From: Branchiostoma floridae
Taxonomy: Eukaryota > Chordata > Leptocardii > Amphioxiformes > Branchiostomatidae
Assembly (NCBI RefSeq): GCF_000003815.2
Contig: NC_049986.1
Span: 23,608,039 to 23,672,038, forward strand
Direction of reading: 5' to 3'
DNA length: 64,000 nucleotides
The notes under the pieces are model-generated. The model searched no databases. It worked only from the letters and a program-made list of their open reading frames with translations, and was not told where the DNA came from. Position 1 is the first letter of the stretch. Every line of letters starts with the position of its first letter. Below are positions 11,200 through 23,173 of this stretch, in pieces. Both the position numbers and the translations under genes were made by a program.

Positions 11200-12130
11200 T
11201 TTTTTAAAAAAAACATATCCATGAATGTTACCAGGACATAAAAAGACAGGCAGGCAACGTCACAGTGCTAAAACGTAGTTATGAAAATGTTTTTGTGATC
11301 AATTATGATATATAACGTAGTTCTAGGCAGTGTTTCGCAGGTGTAGTTATAGCTAAAACAACAGGAAATGAAATCCCAGATTGTTGATAAACCAACTCCA
11401 TATTACTGACTGAAATCTTCCAAATGCTTACATCGATGAAGATGAGACATCCAGGTAATAAGATATGCCAAAAAAGCAGTTACTCAAGCAACTGGATATN
11501 NNNNNNNNNNNNNNNNNNNNNNNNNNNNNNNNNNNNNNNNNNNNNNNNNNNNNNNNNNNNNNNNNNNNNNNNNNNNNNNNNNNNNNNNNNNNNNNNNNNT
11601 GACGAAGGATAGTGAATACTATCCGAAACGTCTGAACCGTTTCCAAAATCATATCCAGTTGCTTGAGTAACTGCTTTTTGGCGCTTCCAAATGCTTGATT
11701 TTTACCGCTGATTCAAATTTCCCTCCACCACTTTGACCGTGTGTGTACCTGAAATTCGTCATTTTTTTGTTTGTTTTTACGTCATATTAGTTTGGGCAAT
11801 TGCAATTGTAGGCCTGTCCTAGAGAAATGATGTCAAACAATCAGAATCAAACAATGGAGTCGGACATAATCATCGCGGCAGTACTATTCTAATGTTATAG
11901 AGCCTTAACAGTGCAGTTTTCACTAAAAATTTGAATTTTACAGTTATTTCATATGAATTTTTCAATGTCCGATTGCAAAATGGACGCCCCCTGAGGAGAT
12001 TCATCCAAAACACACAGATGAGCCACAATATCAAACAGAAGTCTCCCCATATGCAGCTCTGGGAAGGTTTTAATCCCTCTGGTCAAGGATTTTGACCTTT
12101 CCCCCCTCCCCCCACTACATGGTCTACATA
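11200..12130. repeat. Inner inverted repeat, partner at 17,430-18,040
   Basis: AGTTCTAGGCAGTGTTTCGC (near 11,320) and ATAATCATCGCGGCAGTACT (near 11,866) appear in reverse complement near 17,905 and 17,640. A diverged third copy of the GATTGCAAAATGGA segment is at about 8,140. The assembly gap lies inside this arm. Confidence 0.7.
11467..11682. repeat. Palindrome interrupted by a 100-N assembly gap
   Basis: GCCAAAAAAGCAGTTACTC at 11,467 is mirrored by GAGTAACTGCTTTTTGGC ending at 11,682. Bases 11,500-11,599 are N, so the loop of this hairpin was not assembled and its real length is unknown. Confidence 0.8.
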
Positions 12131-12950
12131 CTCCACAACTTATTTTCACTTAGATTTCGATGTTAATTCTGTTGTCAGGAATGTTACTAGATTAAAACTG
12201 TGAACTTATCAGGCGTAGACTTTTGATAAACTGAAACTGTAGATACCAGACCCTTTTCGTGCGACATGGCAAAAACGTAGAGCTCTTAATTATCTAATGA
12301 CCATTTTGTGTCGTCTTCATCAATTTCTTTAGTCTTTCTTGACTGTCTTGTATTGTGGTCTAATCCTGAATCTTTAAAGTTTATCTTGAACTTTAATTTA
12401 TCCTCAACCATTTCTTAAGTGTTTCTGAATTATCTCATGAAACAATGACAGGGCCATTGGAGAAAAGACCAAACAAGTTATTTCATTCAAGGATGAATTT
12501 TATTTTTTTCTTGTTCAACATTGCGAGTCCGACCTTCAGTCTGTTAGCGCTGACAGTAAATTACATTGTTGCTAACATAGAAGTTGGTATTATCATCACA
12601 CAAGTTGTGTTACAGATATCCTATGGTAGCAAGTAGATTGTAGTTAAGCTTACATTAAAACAGAAATCAGATTCGATGACAGTCAATAAACATTGTTACT
12701 AACAAAGAAAAACGATTAACAGAAAATAAAGATGACACAGTATACTACTAGAATATTCTTATGATTTGATTTAGATAGACAATAGACAATTCATATCTGT
12801 ACAGGGCCAATACAATTGTAAAATAACTTTCTTATGAATAAAAAAAAATTAAAAAAAATATTACTAGGATCTGAGGGTATGGGGCATATATGAACTGTTT
12901 ACTGTTACATGAGGCGGATCTGGGTTGTGTTACAGTAACAGTGGGTAAAT
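12131..12950. other. No recognisable gene
   Basis: AT-rich, with only short ORFs lacking any pattern. It contains the expected 3' end of the H3-like transcript at its right edge. Confidence 0.45.
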
Positions 12951-12956
12951 ACTATG

Positions 12957-12962
12957 TTTATT
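12957..12962 (-). terminator. Polyadenylation signal overlapping the H3-like stop codon
   Basis: AATAAA on the minus strand overlaps the stop codon (CTATAATAAAC). If it is used, the 3' UTR would be only some tens of bases long. Confidence 0.4.
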
Positions 12963-13990
12963 ATAGGTCGGTGTTCTCTTCGGTGTCCTCTTCGGTGTCC
13001 TCCTCTTTGACCATAGCCAGGTAGGCCTCGCTGGCTTCCTGCAGGGCCATGACCGCTGAGCTCTGGAAGCGCAGGTTGGGATTGAACTCCCGGGCGATCT
13101 CCTGCACCAGATGCTCGAAGGACGGATCTGGGTTGGGCAGCTCAGTCGACGTCTGGTAGGGGTTCTCTGTGACTTTGTACAGAAAATACAGACATGAAAA
13201 ATCCACCCGATCCTGCACAGCAGACTTTTAAAGCCGTTACTCTGACACGGGTATATCCGCAAGCTAGTTTCAAACTTGGCACTGACAGCATGAACTCCCG
13301 CAGCTTAAGGGTTGATACGCTATCTTCCTTCCACCAAAGCTATGATATTTTGAAATGTGTTTTACTTTGGAAAGAGTCAGTAGATTATGTAATGTTTTTG
13401 GGAGTGTGTTAAAGGATTGGCACATGTACTGGACATTCATTTACGTTCAAAGTATCAAAAGAGCTTAGTGGGTTCCCTTACCCGCCTGTTGGTCGATCTC
13501 GACAAACGGTTGGGTTTGAGGGGGAAAATCCTCCTCTGCTGGCTCGATGTTTTCTGGAGAAACATTGGAGAAAGGAAGGAAAATGTTATTCACCATGAAG
13601 ATAATCCAGGTGAGATTTGAGAACAAGATGAACGGGACATACAATTCCCATCCTCTTTACTACCAGGTTGTTGTCCAATTTGAAACATAGAAGAGGCAGA
13701 AATGATATGTTACTTGCAGGAAACAGAGACAACAATACCATGCATTAGGAAGAGAAAAAAAACAACGTTTGACAATATACAAACAGGAACAATTATTCAG
13801 AGGTAGAAGGGGGAGAGAGCAGTGTAGTACACTGCGTAAAGTACATGATAGCGCACACACTGTGAACAGTAGAAATGTTTACAAGCACAGCAGGTGGGAG
13901 ATAACAACTAAACTAACCTGTAGGAGCCGCTTGAGCGGACAGGAGCACCAGGGCCGCCACTCCCCAGGCTAACAGCGTTGTAGGGTTCAT
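12961..13990 (-). CDS. Secreted histone H3-like protein, 118 aa, three coding exons
   Basis: Coding exons on the minus strand: 13,990-13,918, 13,553-13,482 and 13,172-12,961, all phase 1, with donors G|GTTAGT and G|GTAAGG and acceptors ending TCTCCAG and TACAAAG. Residues 1-22 are a signal peptide ([20 protein letters not shown], likely cut before AP). Residues 25-50 are acidic and Pro/Gln-rich. Then comes an H3 fold: [19 protein letters not shown] for FQRLVREIAQDFKTD, and [19 protein letters not shown], which is essentially identical to H3 alpha-2. The chain then ends in [14 protein letters not shown], so H3 loop 2, alpha-3 and the terminal RIRGERA are missing. The basic N-tail of H3 is absent too. 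A 5' UTR exon ends at 15,302 and splices to 14,000. It could pair with the H4-like product; that is inference. Confidence 0.8.
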
Positions 13991-15301
13991 GTTTCTCGGT
14001 CTGGAGAAAAAAGAGAGACCTGAGTCAATTGTTTAGGCTTGTGCCGCATAGCAAACATTAACGACTGGACTAGAAAATGTTTATGAATCGGCAACACGGC
14101 AAAAGCAGCCACTGGAATAAATCTAAAGCTGTCAAAAAAGACCAATCTGAAATAGATTCCAAGGTTTGATGACTGTCAGCTCTGTGGGCGTGGTTGTGTA
14201 ATTAGGGGCCCAGAGTTTTCTACGTAAGCTGATTGAGCGGTCCAACACAAACAGAAGCCTGGCTAATTTTACTGTGTCCCGCATCAGCGTACCCTAAATT
14301 CCACATATTCCTCTCGATTCGGAACCCTATCTCCAGCCAACATGACTAAAATATTTTTCAGATGAGAACTTACTAACGAAATTAAAGTGTAATTCAGAAA
14401 TTTGAGTGAATATACATAAGGAAATACATGGTAACACTATTGAAACAAGTAACAGGCTGAATTCAAGTTTTACATGGGAGTTACATGCACGTGTACGCGG
14501 CTCCAGATGTCTCACTGAGGGACGACTGCGGAGCAAAACATGTCGGTAGCTTCAGAAATAGATCTACTCTACTTTACACTACTGAACCAGGTAAAAAAAA
14601 TAGCACTAGCACTAAAAGCAAAAAAAAAAACGCCGCTACTGTAACGTCTACACAATCATAGGAAGAAACGGACATAATTGCGAGACAATCCGTTGCCTTG
14701 AGCACATTTCAAACACGGAAAGCCGCTAGCTATAGGTGGCCCAAAGAAACGTGTATAATTGAAATAGTAACATCTGACCATCTATCAGATATCATCACAA
14801 CTTGGCCCAAGCACAACTACGCTAAACCCCTGTCCACACACAAACCTGCCACTGGAAACAGTATCTGATTCGTGTTATAACAAGACAAGAAACACTTTCA
14901 CGGCAGAGTCAAACCTACCGCTAAACTGTAGATAAAACCGCTAAACTACGATCTCTTAACTACTTCAAGCTGCCTGTTTAGAGCCTTAACAAACATGCCA
15001 ATGGAAACAATACCTGCTTCAACAAGACAAGACACACTTTGAGCCCTACCCAACATTCAAAATAAAATTCTAGACGAACATAATGAGATTAAGATCTAGT
15101 GAAAAGCACAAAGATACTGGAACAAACGCTTAAAAACATAGAAACAAGTAATGATCTACCAAAAAACTGGCGTCCCTGTTCAGTAAAGGACGCTATCCGT
15201 GACACTCAGGCCAATTTAGAAAGCAGAAAATTAGTTCGAAAAGGAAGCCATCGGCGTCATTCAGATTGATTTAAAAAGCAGAACAGAAGTGAGAAACTCA
15301 C

Positions 15302-15556
15302 CTGGTTTAACTGACGGGCGAAGAAACTGACGAAGTCACTGATGAAGTGAAGACCTCACGGTGAAGATTGAAGACTGTCGAAGAAACGTCCGACGTGGCT
15401 GAAGTACAACAACAGCGTAGAATGCGGAGATGGATCTGCTACTGGGCTTTTCTAGACAGAAGTGGGCAATTATGCAATTTTTTACCTCTCCATACGACCA
15501 ATCAAATTCAAGCTTACATGAGGTGACAAGTAAAAGGTGGGCGCGACATCCAATCA
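15302..15556 (-). promoter_or_regulatory. Promoter and 5' UTR exon of the H3-like gene
   Basis: On the minus strand a good donor (CCAG|GTGAGT) ends an exon at 15,302, pairing with the acceptor TTTTCTCCAG before 14,000. Upstream there are two CCAATCA boxes (15,498-15,504 and 15,550-15,556, inverted relative to the gene), spaced 52 bp. No strong TATA box is evident; the start site, perhaps near 15,430, is a guess. Confidence 0.4.
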
Positions 15557-15599
15557 CGGAAAGCCTTGAAATCATGCCATCTTCAAATTTTTCTCTGCA

Positions 15600-17430
15600 A
15601 TGTGTCGCCTCAGAGTGATGTAACCACCGAAGGGTGATGTAACCACGGAGTGACTTATGTAAGAAGGATTAAAAAAAATTCTCAGGTTGTTATATGTATG
15701 TAATAACTGAGTGAGCGGGCCCTGTGTTATCAGCAAGGGAGATCTTCTTCATTTGTTCAATTTCTTATCAAGTTTGTTAGCGTGTATTGTGCATTCAGGG
15801 AGGCAAAATCCTTGACCAGAAGGATTAAAAACTCGCCAGTAATGGGGGAGCTTCTGGTTGTTTGTTCCGGTTGTTTCTTTTGCGTGTTTTAATTAGTATA
15901 TAATCATGTAATATAATCATATTACATAATGATTATTATATTTTCGGATAATCGTACATTTTGCAAGGAAGATAACAAAATTGAAAGATAATGAGAGGAG
16001 AATTACAGTACCCACATGTAAGCTCGCTGCTTGTTTATACTATAGTTGGACTAGACTTGTAAAGCACGGACGTCGGCTAAAATCCAAGTGACTAGAAAAC
16101 TTACATAATAAAGTTTTTGAAGGCCATTAGAAAACATTACGAAAATCATCATTTACAAATCTAAGGATGATTGGCTGATGTAATTGGATGTGATTTCAAC
16201 AGTGTAAGTATAAATGTGGGTAAACCTCCCTACATATAAATATCTACCAGCAGGGTAAGGTAGAAAAATCACGACGATGTCATGTCTAGAGAAGGGCCCT
16301 GGTGTGCCCACAATTATGCTGGGATCTTATTTCAGTTGTTGTTGTTGTAACTGTAAACACACCTGTCATGCTCGAATCTATTTCATAACAGCTCGAATCT
16401 ATTTCATAACCACTCGAATCTATTTCATAACCATTTCAAAGATTACCTTTAAAAGAAGTTATGCAACCTCTGTGGGAAAATATCGAAATAAACCCTCAAA
16501 AGTTTCAAACTGAGGAATTCTACCAAACTCGGGGTGAATATGACTATCTTACACCCTGAAATTATTTCAAAATTTCTTTCTCACAATTTATACTTCCACG
16601 CAGAGGGGAAGAAACAGCATCGTCAACTTTGCTGACAAGATGCTGCGTAGCTTTTTATTAGTATTTCCTAGCTTCAGTGTCTTTTGTATTAAAGCCTAGG
16701 TGCTCATTAGAAACAAAGCTCTCCTTATACACTATCTCAGACTGTGAAAACGAGAGGAAAGAAATAGCACATAGACACTGAAGAACTCGTCGTTATCATA
16801 ACTGTAATCATGACGGTATCATAGAGGTAAACTAGCAGATTGTGCTGGTCCCGCAATTTGAAGTGTCTAAAAACGTTAGAGGAGAAGAAGAAATTGTTGT
16901 GCCACTAGAAACTCTGTGTGGAGGTGTTCTGTTACAAGTGATTGAACAGTAAGAGAGGAGCACTGTTAGCGTGAGTTAGAAGAACAATCTATGGAGTGAA
17001 CGAATTTTTTTCTTGTCTTTTTGACGCATCTATTAAAAGGCTAACAGATTGTATTGATCTCTAAGTTATGTGAAAGGAACCGTTCATGGAAATAAGTATA
17101 TATGTTGGAAAGAATAAAGCAGAATCCTCAATAAGATGAGGGCGGCAGCCCTAACGAAAGAAGAAAGAAACCCATGTTGTAGGTGATTACGCAATGGCAG
17201 AGAATGGCTGTTAGTGTGAGCTAAAACAACATCCTGGGAAACGAAAGAGTTTCAGAACTTCCACGATCGTGTCTTCATAAAGACATCTTTTATGGCTTAA
17301 TCAGAAGCTGACAGAGGGGCGATATTGGATCACTAAAACAGTAACCCGGTTTATATGAATTATTTCCGCACAAACCGAGGTACCATTTGGCACATAATCA
17401 GACCAAGGACGTTATATAACGTTATTAAAA
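15600..17430. repeat. Right arm of the large inverted repeat
   Basis: Reverse complement of most of 8,130-10,340 with small indels, for example an AT-rich insertion near 15,900-15,940. The inner boundary, near 15,600, lies just upstream of the H3-like promoter. Confidence 0.75.
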
Positions 17431-18040
17431 TCCTTGACCAGAGGGATTAAAACCTTCCCAGAGCAGCATATGGGGAGACTTCTGTTTGATACTGTGGCTC
17501 ATTTGTGTGTTTTGGATGAATCTCGTCAAGGGGCGTCCATTTTGCAATCGGACATGAAAAATCCATATGAAGGAACTGTAAAATTCACATTTTTGGTGAA
17601 AACTGCACTGTTTGGGCTCTGTAACGTAAGAATAGTACTGCCGCGATGATTATGTCGGACTCCATTGTTTGATTCTGATCGTTTAATATTATTTCATTTT
17701 CTGTTGATATATCTATAACTAAAGCCTGACTAAAATCGCGCCCCTAGCGGCCGACCCTACAATTGCCGCCGCTCGAGGAGGGGAGGGGTCATTAACCCCA
17801 GTCAGCGAAAGATTGTGTCAACACTCGTGGAGGGGGTCATTAACCCCAGTCAGCGAGAGATTGTGTCAACACAGGCTATAGCTATAACTACACCTGCGAA
17901 ACACTGCCTAGAACTACGTTATATGTAATGATTGACAAAAACATTTTCATAACTACATTTTAGCACTGTGATGTTACCTGCTTGTCTTTTTCTCTCAAGG
18001 TAACATTCATGGATATGTTTAGTTTGAAAATCAAAGTTCC
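17430..18040. repeat. Inverted partner of 11,200-12,130, with a 48-bp tandem duplication
   Basis: Continues the palindrome outward. At about 17,783-17,876 a 48-bp unit containing GGGGTCATTAACCCCAGTCA is present twice; I did not find it in the left arm. Confidence 0.65.
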
Positions 18041-18049
18041 AAACGTGTA

Positions 18050-18276
18050 GCTCGCTCGCTCACTCACGCACTCACTCACTCACTCACTCACTCACTCACT
18101 CACTCACTCACTCACTCACTCACTCACTCACTCACTCACTCACTCACCCACCTCACTCACACTCACTCACTCACACTCACTAATTCACTCACCCACTCTC
18201 TCTCACTCACACTCACTCGCTCACTCACTCACTCGCTCACTCACTCACTCTCACTCACTCACTCACTCACTCACTC
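18050..18276. repeat. (CACT)n microsatellite
   Basis: About 225 bp of CACT/ACTC repeats with occasional interruptions. Further runs of the same motif lie at 22,930-23,110 (degenerate, other strand), 44,330-44,422 and 60,053-60,305. Confidence 0.95.
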
Positions 18277-18910
18277 CGAGTTAACGTTACACGTGCTAAT
18301 TGACAAAACAACCTTTCAGCAATATTAAACTTCATGTCTCCTTGTCTCATGGTAATTTTCATTGATACAGTTTATTTGAAAAACAAAGTTCCAGAAGAAG
18401 TAGCGGAAACAGAACATCTCGGACACGGGTTCGAGTGGTTTGCGATTCTACTGTATGTAAACTCCGAATGTACGAACAAATCCATCGGTAGCACCCTGTA
18501 CACAATCCTCATTTTTTGAGTTTTTTTTTATACATACAGGTATTGAAGCTTAGGCCAGATTAATGACACGTGGTATATAAATGGACAAGATTCTAGAAGA
18601 AAACTGAAACATTAACTTAACCATGACGGCATAAAGGGAAACTAATTCTATGTGTTTCTGCCGTTTTCAGTGTCTAGAAACTGAAGGATACCCAAACTAA
18701 GATTCTATATTAAAAACATGAAGCAGATAATCCTTACACCTGGTTCGACCCGTTGAGGAAACTTTAAATGAAGAAGCAAATTAAAACTACAGCTTTCTTC
18801 TCCTACCGTTATGGGATGATGATATCATGCAACATTCTATATGGCTATTCTCATCCCATGACCTTTCACCTAAAATGGCCGTCACAACATATCACTGCAA
18901 TTGAATTTTT

Positions 18911-18916
18911 TTTATT
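18911..18916 (-). terminator. Candidate polyadenylation signal of receptor kinase A
   Basis: AATAAA on the minus strand, 155 bp after the stop codon at 19,071. No earlier signal was seen. Confidence 0.45.
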
Positions 18917-19070
18917 GTGGGATATAGTTCATTTTACGTCGTTTCCTTTTCCGGTGCCATGTTTGTGTGTTGAATGTCGCCATATTGCAAGGGATGACTG
19001 GAGGCTCATGCACGCCTCCTAGCGGTGCTCACAAGTACTAGTCGACTTTCTTCTGACATCTACTGCGGTC

Positions 19071-22000
19071 TCAAACCGGAGTTACTGGTGCCTCTGTTGC
19101 AGCCACAGGTGTACTGAAGTAGAAGAAGCCCTGAAGAATTACAAACAAAAGCATTGTATTAATAGTAACAACGACATGCAACATTATCACCATCATCATC
19201 GGTCGACGTGCTTACACACGACGGGGTGATATACCCTTTCGTATGGCTAATTACAAGACGGGGATGCGCCAGGTCTCCGGTCCGGGTGAATGATGTAAAT
19301 TACCATGTGGCTGATACGAGACAGAGGTTCGCCAGGCCTCCATCCGGGTGATTTGAAGTGAACCACCAACTCCAGACAGAAGGACTTGCACCATCGCACA
19401 CCGCACCATCGCACGTGTGGGGGTTCTTTAACGTGCCTGGGGTGTGGCTCTCCCCAGACACGGGACCTCCATTTAACGTCCTATCCGAGGCATTATACAG
19501 GAAAACAATACAATGTAGACGGTGTTGTATAATCTTGGATGTAGCGTAACGGCGATAGGCAGCCAAGTTACCCTATTCAGACAACAGACAACAGCAGAAA
19601 TATCTCACATTGGGGTCTGCCTCCAGTTGCTGTCTGACAGTCGTGGCGTCCGGCCTGGTCTTCTCGTTAAACTTCCAGCACTGCAGCATCAGCTGGTATC
19701 TGGGCGGGAATAGGAAACAGAAGGATAGTCATTATCCAACCCATGACCTTTCCCAATTTGAACTTTTTGACTTGCTACCCTTCTGGAGTATTCTAATGAC
19801 CCGCTCACTTTTTACAAGCAACGCATCCGAGTATGTAAGGACAGGAGTGGGTCAACAGTACCGGAAAGTGAATACCTACCAGTCTGTTTTTTACTTAAAT
19901 GTAAACATAAACTTTGCTTTGCACAGAAAGCCTTTCATTTTAGTAAGGGAATAGTAGATCATCCTACAGTGCGAGTAACCCCTCCCCTATCCTCTCCACA
20001 AACATCAGAGACGTACCTTTCATCTGTGCACAGCTGAGGCCTGGGGAGTCTGAAGTGGTTTTGCAGAGCATCATACAGTCTGTCTGCCCCCTCCATCCCA
20101 GGGTACGGCGTGCGGCCCAGCTGCGCAACTTCCCACAACAGAACCCCAAACGACCAACTGGAAAATAAAATAAAAACCAACGTCAGGCTTTGAGTAATCG
20201 CCACCAGGATATCTTCTCACAACTTACGACCAGAACGATTTACACAAACTAAAACAAGCTAGCTAAGATTGATCCATGCACATGGATTTGGCAAATATAG
20301 ACAGTCTAAACTGTTCGCACTCTGTATTAACATACTCACACGTCACTCTTGTGGGTGAACCTAGCCTCGTTCTTCAGGCCCTCCGGCGCCATCCACTTCA
20401 GCGGCAGGAGGTCTTTACCCTGGGGGAACATGAAGGCAGTTTGTAACTACTAGTGATGTGACGAATTTGTCTTTTTCTGTATAGCCATAAGGATCTCAGA
20501 TGAACAGAAACCAATACTTTAATCTTGATTAGCTTTAATTAGTCTCATTGTCCACTGGATTCTAACGATGCTTTTTATGTAGTTTAACCTACTCCGTCCT
20601 GCCGATGGTACCCCACAGCGTACATGTCCCGAGCCAGCCCGAAGTCCGCGATCTTGGCGGTTCCCTTCCCACAGATCAGGATGTTCCGGGCCGCGATGTC
20701 TCGGTGAACCAACTGGGAACAGATGGAATTCAGGTAACTCAGTATACAGCAGTTTTGGGCATCAATCGTTTCAAATAGATTATGAGAAACGTCTAAACTC
20801 TAAGAAAGAAATTCCTAGATTAGGTATTAGTCCTAATCGCCAAACATAGTACTTCAACCAGGAATCTTCTGGAAGATATGGTAGAACTGATCTTAAACAG
20901 TTTCTCACCCTTCTGCTTGCCAGATGCTCCAGACCGCAGCACACTTCCACCATCATGTTCTCGAAGATGTGCCGTTTGTTGACCAGAACGGTCCTGTTGA
21001 GTTTGGACTCCGCACGTAACGTCCACAGCAGGTGCAGGAGACTCCCGTGTTCGGCATATTCCAGCACCAGTTGGAGCGGACCTGCAGGGAAAAAGAGCAG
21101 GAGCAACTGTGGACTGGACTCATTACAAACTTGACTTGTTTGACCGTTCTCAATAATTTTCGGAATGTTTTTCTTATATAACTGACACTTTTGTGTCAAT
21201 AGGGCAACAATGTATTAAAAGCAGACGACACATAGCAGATGGGAAATGTGTACACGACCCGCAACAATTTCTTGTATTAAATGGGCTCTTCTGTCTACCT
21301 GTCACTTTTGCAATCCTATCTTAACAGCTACACATTAAGGTTCAAACTCGTAAGTCCCAAACCTTCTATAGATCAAATAGCAATGCATAAAACCAACATT
21401 CATGAGTCACGAAGATTTTGTACTGACCGTCTCTAAAGCATATGCCTTTCAGCCCGATGATGTTGTCATGGTTACCACACAACAACATGATGCAGGTTTC
21501 CCTCAAAAGGGCCTGTCTGGTCTGGGGGTCGTCATCGTCTGGATTGAGATTCGTTAGCACATAAAGGAATAAATTGCCCGATAAAACGGAAGGGCTGATG
21601 AAATTCACAATACACAATCTTTTCTATGCAAGTTTTTACCAGTTAAATTAACTTTGTAATCTTAACGAGAAGATGATTTTATGACCACTTCAACTAACAT
21701 AGTAAACTACTAATTAAAAATGAACCACGCGTACGTAAACTTCATTCATAGCAACCGTAGACTTACTTTTGAGTTTCTTAATAGCTACTGTCATATCGTC
21801 TTTTTCAGGATGCGTCAGCGTTGCCTTGACGACATGTCCAAAAGCGCCCTCTCCAAGAAGTTGTCCGCCCTGCAGCCTGCTCCTGTGGATCTCCCGTTCC
21901 TTCAGCAGCTCCATGTCGATACTGCCTGACGAGGAGCCTTCTGTGAACGGCATCATGGCCTGGAATCCAACCAGTATTCTATAAATTTCTAATCTACATA

Positions 22001-22450
22001 AAGTTTATAAGGTTCTTACTAATCACCCATACATTATAAAGGGAATAGGACTTCAAGCTTTGTCCTTTGGGTGAGGTAAGTTTTTATCCTGGATTGTCAT
22101 AGCTTTATGAAGAATAACCTAGAAAATAATCTATTCATATGACTAGGAATAAATTAATCTAACACATTAAATACATATGGTAAATCTAAGTCTATGCAAT
22201 AACATAGTAGGCAGTTGAAAACAAATGTACACACGGCCTTCGTACTTGAATCACAGCACCCACATGATATTAAGGTCAAAACTTGCCTTAAGGTTCTGTT
22301 CGAGTCGGAAGACTTCCGGATCGTCGATGTTGCCGACCCGCAGCCTGTTGTTGTGCCTGTGGAGCAGGAAGATGGCGCCGAGCAGGAGGAGAATCAACCC
22401 GGCTGCTGACAGGCTGATGGCCAGGAGGAGGGAGTCCGGTTCTTTCGGCT
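19071..22450 (-). other. Transmembrane and kinase exons of receptor A
   Basis: The transmembrane helix is about residues 491-513 ([17 protein letters not shown]), followed by [11 protein letters not shown]. The kinase has the P-loop GEGAFG at 574-579, the beta-3 lysine K599 in [15 protein letters not shown] at 700-707, DFGLA at 720-724 and WMAPEG at 746-751. The activation loop has two tyrosines ([10 protein letters not shown]). All catalytic residues are present, so activity is expected. The C-lobe [10 protein letters not shown] and [11 protein letters not shown] are typical of receptor kinases. The tail is short, about 20 residues. Confidence 0.88.
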
Positions 22451-23135
22451 CTGGAAAAGAGTATGCGTTACTTGCTTGGCCTTGTAAATAGGGTTCGCCA
22501 TGTGTACTTCTCCCTTTATATATACATATATAAACGTAACTGCAATCTTGTCTGAAACACATGTACATAATCCATGACACTTAACTCTATGAAGAATGAT
22601 AACGATAACCATGGATATGTCTTCGTGACTATCATCACACTGAGCTAAAGATTCAGTTGTGGCAAATCGGATCAGCTAAAAGATACTCATGGTCGGCTTT
22701 GGTGGAACAACAGAATTCAGAGGCCAGCCTTTGTTATCCATCGAACTTAAAGAACGTCCATGAAAGTGGCTCACCCGGACACCCCTCCCCCTGACAGATG
22801 CAGCCCAGGGTCCGGTTACAGGTCTCCAGTTCGGTACAGTTACAGACCCGGTCACAAAACTCACCGTAAAGGTTATCCTTGCAACCTGAAATATCACAGC
22901 ACGGCATTATATCATTGCAATATACCACATCGAGTGAGCGAGCTAGTGTGAGAGAATGACTGTGCGAGAGTCAGTGCATGGGTAGGTAAATGAGCGAGTA
23001 AATCAGTGAGCGAGCGAACGTTTGTGTGTGAGTGAGCAAGTGTGTGAGTGTTTAAAATGAGTGAGTGAACTTAGTGAGCACCTGCGAAAGGGAGTGTGTA
23101 AGTGAGTTAGTAAGCGAGGGAGCGAACTTGTGAGT

Positions 23136-23173
<38 letters not shown>

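Noticed and set aside
15336-15618. ORFs on both strands around 15.4 kb
   Set aside because: They lie in the proposed promoter and 5' UTR of the H3-like gene and have no start context or protein pattern.
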